64,000 nt of DNA. Origin: Marinobacter denitrificans (GTDB taxonomy: Bacteria; Pseudomonadota; Gammaproteobacteria; Pseudomonadales; Oleiphilaceae). The translations under genes and the position numbers were made by a program. The DNA lies in NCBI RefSeq assembly GCF_008795955.1, contig NZ_VMHN01000001.1, forward strand, positions 558,001-622,000. Reading direction: 5' to 3'. The notes beneath the pieces are model-generated. The model saw only the letters and a program-made list of their open reading frames with translations, was not told the DNA's origin and ran no database searches. Of this stretch, positions 57,533 through 64,000 are shown piece by piece (within the stretch, counting starts at the first letter, position 1; every line of letters begins with the position of its first letter).

Positions 57533-59368
57533 ATGCCAGCAACAACCGGATGGACTATTGAGGACTGGAGGAAGGCCTATCAGTCGGGCGCTACGCCCGA
57601 GAAACTGCTGGGAGAGCTGATAGCCAGCCTGGATACAACCGACAACGCCTGGATTGCACTATCAGGTAGCACGCAGTTGCAGGCGGCCCTGTTCGACCTG
57701 GCAGGCACACTCAATAAGGTGGATGGGGATATCAGCCGCCTGCCGCTGTACGGCATTCCTTTCGCAGCGAAGGACAACATTGACGCCGTCGGGTTTGAGA
57801 CCACCGCAGGCTGCCCGGCCTATGCCTATTCCCCTGCAGAAGATGCCAACACCGTGGCCCGGCTGAAGGCCGCTGGCGCGGTGCTGATTGGTAAAACCAA
57901 TCTCGACCAGTTTGCCACCGGGCTGGTGGGCACACGCTCTCCTTATGGGGCGGTACCAAACAGCTTCAAGCCTGAGGTGGTGAGCGGCGGCTCCAGCTCC
58001 GGTTCCGCCTCGGTGGTGGCCCGCGGCCTGGTGCCGTTTGCGTTGGGCACCGACACCGCCGGCTCCGGCCGTGTGCCGGCGGGGCTGAACAACCTGGTGG
58101 GGCTGAAGCCGACGAAGGGGCTGTTCAGTATTCACGGCGTGGTGCCCGCCTGTCGTTCCCTGGATTGTGTGTCTGTGTTTGCCCTGACGGTGAACGATGC
58201 TGGGGCGGTAGCCGATGCCATGGCCGGGTTCGATGCCGACGATGCCTTCTCCCGCAAGGCGCCCTACGCCCTGCCCCTGGACGGCCCGGCCATTCGACGC
58301 CCCGGCCCGATCAAACGCCTGGCCATTCCCGAGCACCCGCAATGGTTTGGTGACCAGCAGTCCGAAGCGGCCTGGAATACTGCCATCAGCCTGTGGCGAG
58401 AACAGAACGTTGAGCTGGTACCGGTGGATTTCAGCCCCATGCTGGAGCTGGCCGCCCTGCTCTATGAAGGCCCCTGGGTGGCAGAACGCCATGCTGCGGT
58501 GGAATCCTTCATGGCCAGCCATGGCGACGACATGAACCCGGTGGTGAAAAGCATCATCGCCAATGCCGGCAAGTTCACCGCCACGGACACCTTCGGGGCC
58601 CAGTACCGCAAGGAAGAACTGTTGCGGCAGATTGATGAATTGCTGGCGGATGTGGATGCCCTATTGGTGCCCACTGCACCCACGGCGCCGACCATTGAAG
58701 CGGTCAATAAAGACCCGGTTACGCTGAATAGCCAGCTGGGCACCTACACCAATTTCGTGAACCTGGCGGACTTCTGCGCGCTGGCCATCCCCGCCGGCTT
58801 CCGGGACGATGGCCTGCCCTTCGGCGTTACCTTGATCAGCGGCGCGTGGAAGGACACCGAGCTGCAACACCTGGCCTGCCAGTGGCTAAATGCCCACCCC
58901 ACGCCACTAGGGGCGACGGACAAGCTCCGGCGGGAAGAAACACCCGGCGCCGAAATCTCCACGCCTACTGTGAAGGTGGCCGTGGTCGGTGCGCATCTCA
59001 GCGGCATGCCGTTGAACACCCAACTGACCGAACGTTACTCCGTACTGCTCGAGCAGACCACTACCTCTGCCAACTACCGGCTATACGCCCTGCCCAACAC
59101 CACCCCGCCCAAGCCCGGACTGAAACGGGTAGCAACGGGAGAAGGCGAACAGATCGTCGTGGAAGTCTGGGAAATGCCCGCCTCGGCCTTCGGCTCCTTC
59201 GTGGACCTGATTCCGGCGCCCCTGGGCATCGGCAATGTGGAACTGGCGGATGGGCGCTGGGTGAACGGTTTTATCTGCGAAGGCTACGGCTTCGAGGGCG
59301 CGCGGGATGTCACCGAATTCGGCGGCTGGCGCGCCTACATCACCGCTCTTAAATCCGGCAAGGCATAA
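57533..59368 (+). CDS. atzF: allophanate hydrolase
   Basis: A 611-residue amidase-signature enzyme that splits allophanate into ammonia and carbon dioxide, the second step of urea amidolysis. Catalytic Lys80 lies in GIPFAAKDNIDA, the Ser-rich loop is VVSGGSSSGSASVVARG (residues about 149-165) and the nucleophile is S178 in GTDTAGSGRVPAG. The amidase domain ends near residue 460, followed by a 150-residue C-terminal domain (VVGAHLSGMPLNTQLTERYSVLL and GSFVDLIPAPLGIGNVEL) typical of AtzF/allophanate hydrolases. The ATG is preceded by GAGGA. It is followed by urea carboxylase after 14 bases. Confidence 0.95.
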   Translation: MPATTGWTIEDWRKAYQSGATPEKLLGELIASLDTTDNAWIALSGSTQLQAALFDLAGTLNKVDGDISRLPLYGIPFAAKDNIDAVGFETTAGCPAYAYSPAEDANTVARLKAAGAVLIGKTNLDQFATGLVGTRSPYGAVPNSFKPEVVSGGSSSGSASVVARGLVPFALGTDTAGSGRVPAGLNNLVGLKPTKGLFSIHGVVPACRSLDCVSVFALTVNDAGAVADAMAGFDADDAFSRKAPYALPLDGPAIRRPGPIKRLAIPEHPQWFGDQQSEAAWNTAISLWREQNVELVPVDFSPMLELAALLYEGPWVAERHAAVESFMASHGDDMNPVVKSIIANAGKFTATDTFGAQYRKEELLRQIDELLADVDALLVPTAPTAPTIEAVNKDPVTLNSQLGTYTNFVNLADFCALAIPAGFRDDGLPFGVTLISGAWKDTELQHLACQWLNAHPTPLGATDKLRREETPGAEISTPTVKVAVVGAHLSGMPLNTQLTERYSVLLEQTTTSANYRLYALPNTTPPKPGLKRVATGEGEQIVVEVWEMPASAFGSFVDLIPAPLGIGNVELADGRWVNGFICEGYGFEGARDVTEFGGWRAYITALKSGKA

Positions 59369-59382
59369 GGAGTTTCGCCCCC

Positions 59383-62300
59383 ATGTTTACCAAAGTATTG
59401 ATCGCCAACCGTGGCGAAATCGCGGTCCGCACCATTCGCACCCTCAAGGCCATGGGCGTGGGCAGTGTCGCCGTCTATTCCCACCAGGACCGCCACAGCC
59501 TGCACGTTACCCTGGCCGATGAATCCGTGGCCCTGACCGGTAACGGCGCCAGCGAAACCTACCTCGATAAGGCCCAGATTCTGTCGGCGGCCAAGCACAC
59601 CGGTGCCGAGGCAATTATTCCCGGTTACGGTTTCCTCTCTGAAAACGCCGACTTTGCCGAAGCCTGCGAGGCCGACGGCATTGCATTTATCGGCCCAACG
59701 CCAGAGCAGATGCGCGAGTTCGGCCTGAAGCACCGGGCCCGGGAACTGGCGGAAGCCGCCGGCGTGCCCCTGGCGCCGGGCAGCGGCCTGCTGGACAGCC
59801 TGGACGAAGCGGTTGCCGTAGCCAATAAGCTGGGCTACCCGGTGATGCTGAAAAGCACCGCCGGCGGTGGCGGCATCGGGCTGACCCGCTGCAACAGCGA
59901 AGCCGACCTGCGGGATGCGTTCGAAACCGTACGCCGCCAGGGCCAGAGCTTCTTTAATGACAGTGGCGTATTCCTGGAGCGTTTCATCGCCCGGGCACGC
60001 CATGTGGAAGTGCAGATGTTCGGGGATGGCAGAGGCAAGGTCGTGGCCCTGGGTGAGCGGGATTGTTCCCTGCAGCGCCGCAACCAGAAGGTGGTGGAGG
60101 AAACCCCGGCGCCAAACCTGCCTGCCGCTACCCGCCAGCAGATGCTGGATGCCGCCGTCTCCCTCGGCCAGTCGGTAAACTACCGTTCCGCCGGCACCGT
60201 GGAATACATCTACGACGCCGACCGGGACGAGTTCTACTTCCTGGAAGTGAATACCCGCTTACAGGTTGAGCACCCGGTGACCGAGTCTGTCACCGGCCTG
60301 GACCTGATCGAATGGATGCTGAAGATCGCCGCCGGCGAGAGCCCGGACCTGGCCAGTTTCGAGCCAGAACTGAACGGCGCTTCCATGGAAGTGCGCATCT
60401 ACGCTGAAGATCCATTGAAAGACTTCCAGCCCTCCCCCGGCGAACTGACCGACGTGCACTGGCCGGAAGACGATGTGCGCGTCGATACCTGGGTGGAAAA
60501 CGGCAGCGAAGTGTCCGCCCACTATGACCCGATGATTGCCAAGCTGATCGTGCACGGCAAGGACCGCGCTGATGCCCTGGCCAAACTGAAAACCGCCCTG
60601 GCGGAAACCCGGCTGATAGGCATTGCCACCAACCTGGACTACCTGCGCCAGGTGGTGGCCCAGCAGAGCTTTGCCGATGGCATTGTCTCCACCCGGGCGC
60701 TGGAGAGCTTCGAGTTCAAACCCTCCGTAGCGGAAGTGGTCAAACCCGGAACCTACACCACGGTGCAGGACTACCCCGGCCGCGTGGGCTACTGGAATAT
60801 CGGTGTGCCGCCCAGTGGCCCGATGGACGACTACGCCTTCCGCATTGCCAACCGCATTGTAGGTAACCACCACGAAGCCGCCGGGCTGGAAGCCACGCTG
60901 ACTGGCCCCAGCCTGAAGTTCCACAAGGATTCTGTGGTGGCGCTGACTGGTGCGCTGACTGAAGCGACCCTGGACGACAAGGCGGTGGAATTCTGGAAAC
61001 CCATACACGTAAAAGCCGGCCAGGTTCTGGCAGTGGGCAAGGCCATAAAGGGCTGCCGCACCTACCTGGCGGTGCGTGGCGGCTTCGATGTGCCGGTGTA
61101 CCTGGGCAGCCGTTCCACCTTCGCCCTCGGCCAGTTCGGCGGCCACGGCGGCCGGCCATTGCGCCCCGGTGACATGCTGGGCATCAGCCAGATCGCCCTG
61201 CCCGCCTTCACCACCACGGCCCCGACACACGATCCTGCACCGGCGGACCCGGACCTGATCCCGGATTATCCGGACCACTGGGAAATCGGCGTGCTCTATG
61301 GCCCCCACGGCGCCCCGGATTTCTTCACCGAAAAGTCCATCGAAAAATTCTTCGAGCAGGACTGGGAAGTACACTACAACTCCAACCGCCTGGGCATCCG
61401 TCTGAACGGCCCCAAACCGGAGTTCACCCGCGCCGACGGCGGTGAAGCGGGCCTGCACCCCTCTAATATCCACGACTGCGAATACGCCATCGGCTCCATC
61501 AACTTCACCGGCGACATGCCCGTAATCCTCACCAAGGACGGCCCCAGCCTGGGCGGCTTCGTGTGCCCGGTGACCATCGCCAAGGCCGAGCTTTGGAAAG
61601 TCGGCCAGGTAAAGCCCGGCGACACCATCCGCTTCGTCGCCATTGATAACGACACCGCCGTAAAACTCTCCGAGCGCCAGGAATTGGCCATCAAAAGCCT
61701 GATGGCACCGCCGGTGCCGGAGCTAGTGGCTCCGGACCTGGCGCCGCTGAATGGGCTCTCCGCCACTATCCTGGCCCACCTGGAAGAAACCGACGGACGC
61801 CCGGAAGTCACCTACCGCCAGGCCGGCGACCAGTACATATTGCTGGAATACGGCCCCAACGTGATGGACCTGGGCGTGCGTTTGCGCATCCACGCCCTGA
61901 TGGAAGCCATCGCCGACGTACAGCCGGCTGGTTTGCTGGAACTGTCCCCGGGGGTGCGATCTCTACAGCTGCGGTACGACTCCCGCATCCTGCCGCAGCA
62001 GTCCCTGATGACCTACCTTCTGGATCTTGAAGCCACCCTGCCACCCACGGACGAACTGAAAGTCCGCAGCAGGGTGATTCACCTTCCCATGGCCTTCGAA
62101 GACAGCGCGACTCTGGAAGCGGTGGACAAATACCGGCAGTCAGTCCGCGACACCGCCCCCTGGCTACCCAACAACGTGGACTTCATGCAACGCATCAACG
62201 GCTTGCCCAGCCGGGAGGCCGTTCGGGATATCCTGTTCTCCGCCAGATACCTGGTACTGGGCCTGGGCGACGTCTACCTCGGCGCCCCCTGCGCCGTGCC

Positions 62301-63015
62301 TCTGGACCCAAGGCACCGGATGCTCACCTCCAAGTACAACCCGGCAAGAACCTACACCGCCGAAGGCACGGTGGGCATCGGTGGTGTGTACATGTGCATC
62401 TACGGCATGGACTCCCCGGGCGGCTACCAGCTCGTCGGCCGCACTTTGCCCATCTGGAACAAATACCTCAAAAACCCCCAGTTCGCCGAGGGCGCCCCCT
62501 GGCTGCTGCGGTTCTTCGACCAGGTGTGCTACTACCCGGTTTCTGAAGCCGAACTGGATGAAATGCGAGACCAGTTCCGCGCCGGCCAGTTGACGGTGAA
62601 AATCGAAGAAGAAACCTTCGACCTCAAATCCCACCAGACTTTCCTGGACGCCAACGCCGATTCCATCGCCGACTTCCGCAAACTGCAACAGGCGGCATAC
62701 GCTAAAGAGGTGGCCCTGTGGAAAGACAGCGAAGCCGAGGAACTGGACAAACTGGCCAAGGCACCGCCGAAGGCGGATGTGTCTGACCTCGAGCGGTTCG
62801 GGGAGCTGGTGAGTGCGGAGATAGCGGGCAACATATGGAAGTGCCTGGTAAAACCCGGTGATACCGTGGCAGAAGGTGATCCACTGGTGATCGTAGAGGC
62901 CATGAAAATGGAATTCGAGATAAATGCCACGCTCGCCGGGCAGATCAGCGCCATGCATGTTGAGCCCGGTAAGGCCGTTACTCCCGGGGAGCCTCTGTTG
63001 AGCATCAAGGTCTGA
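59383..63015 (+). CDS. uca: urea carboxylase (biotin-dependent)
   Basis: A 1210-residue enzyme that carboxylates urea to allophanate. Residues 1-450 are a biotin carboxylase (MFTKVLIANRGEIAVRTIRTLKAMG, GYPVMLKSTAGGGGIGLTRC as ATP-binding glycine loop, FFLEVNTRLQVEHPVTESVTG catalytic region). Residues about 475-1110 combine the KipA-like (VQDYPGRVGYWNIGVPPSGPMDDYAFRIANRIVG) and KipI-like (GPNVMDLGVRLRIHALMEAI) domains that form the carboxyltransferase. The C-terminus is a biotinyl domain with the lysine (K1175) in EAMKME. It forms an operon with allophanate hydrolase. Confidence 0.95.
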   Translation: MFTKVLIANRGEIAVRTIRTLKAMGVGSVAVYSHQDRHSLHVTLADESVALTGNGASETYLDKAQILSAAKHTGAEAIIPGYGFLSENADFAEACEADGIAFIGPTPEQMREFGLKHRARELAEAAGVPLAPGSGLLDSLDEAVAVANKLGYPVMLKSTAGGGGIGLTRCNSEADLRDAFETVRRQGQSFFNDSGVFLERFIARARHVEVQMFGDGRGKVVALGERDCSLQRRNQKVVEETPAPNLPAATRQQMLDAAVSLGQSVNYRSAGTVEYIYDADRDEFYFLEVNTRLQVEHPVTESVTGLDLIEWMLKIAAGESPDLASFEPELNGASMEVRIYAEDPLKDFQPSPGELTDVHWPEDDVRVDTWVENGSEVSAHYDPMIAKLIVHGKDRADALAKLKTALAETRLIGIATNLDYLRQVVAQQSFADGIVSTRALESFEFKPSVAEVVKPGTYTTVQDYPGRVGYWNIGVPPSGPMDDYAFRIANRIVGNHHEAAGLEATLTGPSLKFHKDSVVALTGALTEATLDDKAVEFWKPIHVKAGQVLAVGKAIKGCRTYLAVRGGFDVPVYLGSRSTFALGQFGGHGGRPLRPGDMLGISQIALPAFTTTAPTHDPAPADPDLIPDYPDHWEIGVLYGPHGAPDFFTEKSIEKFFEQDWEVHYNSNRLGIRLNGPKPEFTRADGGEAGLHPSNIHDCEYAIGSINFTGDMPVILTKDGPSLGGFVCPVTIAKAELWKVGQVKPGDTIRFVAIDNDTAVKLSERQELAIKSLMAPPVPELVAPDLAPLNGLSATILAHLEETDGRPEVTYRQAGDQYILLEYGPNVMDLGVRLRIHALMEAIADVQPAGLLELSPGVRSLQLRYDSRILPQQSLMTYLLDLEATLPPTDELKVRSRVIHLPMAFEDSATLEAVDKYRQSVRDTAPWLPNNVDFMQRINGLPSREAVRDILFSARYLVLGLGDVYLGAPCAVPLDPRHRMLTSKYNPARTYTAEGTVGIGGVYMCIYGMDSPGGYQLVGRTLPIWNKYLKNPQFAEGAPWLLRFFDQVCYYPVSEAELDEMRDQFRAGQLTVKIEEETFDLKSHQTFLDANADSIADFRKLQQAAYAKEVALWKDSEAEELDKLAKAPPKADVSDLERFGELVSAEIAGNIWKCLVKPGDTVAEGDPLVIVEAMKMEFEINATLAGQISAMHVEPGKAVTPGEPLLSIKV

Positions 63016-63056
63016 GTTTGGAGTTTTTCTCCGCTGGCCTCTTGCTCTGGAATAAC

Positions 63057-63162
63057 GCCGATGGGGGAAGGGGTGTCCCAGACACGCCGTGAACCCATCC
63101 ATGGGGGCTTGAGCGCAGCATCCCTGCTGCGCACAGTCTGGGACACCCCTTCCCCCACCGGC
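63057..63162. repeat. inverted-arm cassette, copy A (core plus perfect arms)
   Basis: A 52-nt core (63084-63135, containing GTGAACCCATCCATGGGGG and GCGCAGCATCCCTGCTGCGC) is enclosed by a perfect 22-bp inverted repeat (63062-63083 with 63136-63157), extended by 4 bp beyond one A/C mismatch. The arms begin TGGGGGAAGGGG on the left. The core recurs in the opposite orientation in copy B, but the arms are unrelated. It could form a long hairpin downstream of urea carboxylase. Confidence 0.9.
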
Positions 63163-63283
63163 TTCTCGGAGTTTGGTGAATGCGGTTTGGAAAAAACAAA
63201 GTGTTTGTTCGTAATACAGGCAGCAATCGGAAAACGACTTCACCAAAACTTCCGACTAAGCTCTCTAGCAGGCAACGGGAGTC

Positions 63284-63399
63284 GGGGACGGCTGTTGGGT
63301 GGGGGTATTCAAAAGTGTGCGCAGCATGGATGCTGCGCTCAAGTCCCCATGGATGGGTTCACGACGTCTTTTGAATACCCCCACCCAACAGCCGGCCCC
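63284..63399. repeat. inverted-arm cassette, copy B (same core inverted, different arms)
   Basis: The complement of the 52-nt core occupies 63316-63367 with three differences from copy A. It is enclosed by a perfect 26-bp inverted repeat (63290-63315 with 63368-63393, starting GGCTGTTGGGTGG), extended further with one mismatch by GGGG/CCCC. The arm sequences share nothing with copy A. The GntR gene begins 40 bases after it. Confidence 0.9.
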
Positions 63400-63438
63400 A
63401 AAGGCCAACTCCAAACAAGAGGTATAACCGGATAAGCG

Positions 63439-64000
63439 ATGGCAACAAACACCAAAAGAAAAGAGTCCATGGCAGACAGGGTTTACGAAGCCCTGAAGGA
63501 CGACATCTTTGAGTTTCGGCTGATCCCCGGGGACAAGTTCAGCGAGGGAGACGTAGGCGCACGCCTGAATGCCAGCCGGACGCCCGTGCGGGAAGCCCTG
63601 TATCGGCTGCAGCGGGAAGGCTTTGTCGAAGTACTGTTCCGCAGTGGCTGGCAGGTGAAGCCGTTCGACTTCCAACAGGTGGAAGAACTCTACGACCTGC
63701 GCATCACCCTCGAACGGGCCGCGATGCACAAGATCTGTCAGTTGCAGGAAACGCCACAGACCGTCAGAACCCTTACCGCCATCTGGAACCCTGACCATCC
63801 CTCGGAGCGTGCCGTTGGCAGTACCGTGCGGGCGCTGGACGAAAGCTTCCATTGCGACCTGGTGGCCGCCGCCGGCAACCGGGAGATGACGCGGATACAC
63901 CGGGAGATCACCGACCGCCTGCGAATCATCCGCCGGCTGGACTTTACCCGCGACGACAGGATAGACGCCACCTACCGGGAACACGCCGAAATACTCGAGG
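63439..64000 (+). CDS. GntR-family regulator with FCD domain (3' end outside window)
   Basis: The 187 visible residues form a winged-helix GntR domain (YEALKDDIFEFRLIPGDKFSEGDVGARLNASRTPVREALYRLQREGFVEVLFRSGWQVKPFD) and the beginning of an FCD ligand domain, with the metal-binding pattern LDESFHCDLVAAAGNREM. Proteins of this branch usually repress catabolic genes until a small acid or amide binds. Position right after the urea operon and the shared GTATACAAG motif at both divergent promoters make it the likely urea-locus regulator. The gene is cut by the window end. Confidence 0.9.
   Translation, partial: MATNTKRKESMADRVYEALKDDIFEFRLIPGDKFSEGDVGARLNASRTPVREALYRLQREGFVEVLFRSGWQVKPFDFQQVEELYDLRITLERAAMHKICQLQETPQTVRTLTAIWNPDHPSERAVGSTVRALDESFHCDLVAAAGNREMTRIHREITDRLRIIRRLDFTRDDRIDATYREHAEILE

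Noticed and set aside
60259..61473. Long minus-strand frame opposite urea carboxylase
   Set aside because: Composition (Gly/Val/His/Ala with no motif) is that of an antisense shadow; the plus-strand urea carboxylase is unmistakable.
63016..63438. The inverted repeats as ordinary rho-independent terminators
   Set aside because: There is no U-run after either, they are far longer than terminators, and the shared core within unrelated arms is not explained by termination.
1..64000. CRISPR arrays and rRNA genes
   Set aside because: I looked for regularly spaced direct repeats and rRNA-like segments and saw none.

Overview
The window looks like a chromosomal segment of a marine or halophilic gammaproteobacterium, most probably Marinobacter or a close relative. 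This is inferred from gene content and protein style (RlmF, SlyD, TrxC, a DUF3010 protein, the full urtABCDE–allophanate hydrolase–urea carboxylase locus, PEP-CTERM and DUF4402 proteins); no database search was possible. Most of it is ordinary chromosome, interrupted by accessory islets carrying decayed transposase fragments and dispersed repeats.

Layout. 1–7.4 kb: the end of an EAL protein, a small secreted acidic protein, a methyltransferase, a metal-dependent hydrolase, a redox/folding group (zinc-ribbon membrane protein, TrxC, SlyD), RlmF, a CopD-like membrane protein, a Bcp peroxiredoxin, a DUF3010 protein and a decayed gene. 7.5–16 kb: two secreted hydrolases, a phosphoesterase, tRNA-Gly(CCC), an M14 peptidase, a BtuF-like protein, a 5'-nucleotidase, a CAP-domain protein and a lipoprotein. 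16–20.6 kb: a PAAR-tipped, probably membrane-targeting T6SS effector, an overlapping membrane-protein gene (candidate immunity), an ankyrin gene and a decayed copy of that ankyrin gene. 20.2–26.8 kb: an HTH regulator with its own palindrome, a Rho paralogue lacking the N-terminal RNA-binding domain, a SorAB-type sulfite dehydrogenase pair, and glutathione-related enzymes. 27.6–29.1 kb: a PEP-CTERM protein behind a sigma-54 promoter, then transposase debris. 29.1–37.7 kb: an alternate chaperone-usher pilus operon whose usher carries a C-terminal DamX-like SPOR domain and whose leader contains a c-di-GMP (GEMM) riboswitch, next to a GAF-PAS-LOV-GGDEF-EAL protein. 38–43.8 kb: chromate resistance (ChrA, ChrB) and a metal-efflux group (DmeF, RcnR/CsoR-type repressor, His-rich protein, HupE/UreJ protein, membrane anchor) with two identical operators. 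44–46.3 kb: an islet with higBA, a short integrase and repeats. 46.5–51 kb: MgtE, UppP, a membrane protein, CorA and a broken outer-membrane protein gene. 51.4–64 kb: the urea locus, urtABCDE (minus) divergent from allophanate hydrolase and urea carboxylase (plus), then a GntR/FCD regulator cut by the window end.

How genes work together. Urea is imported by UrtABCDE, carboxylated by urea carboxylase and split by allophanate hydrolase. A near-perfect -24/-12 promoter ties this to nitrogen control, and a shared GTATACAAG motif at both divergent promoters is a candidate site for the downstream GntR regulator. The pilus operon reads c-di-GMP through its riboswitch while the adjacent LOV protein could change c-di-GMP in response to blue light. 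The PAAR effector and its overlapping membrane partner form a probable toxin/immunity unit.

The least explained signal is in 63057–63399: two copies, in opposite orientation, of a 52-nt core (3 differences), each enclosed by a perfect inverted repeat of 22 or 26 bp whose sequence is unrelated between the copies.
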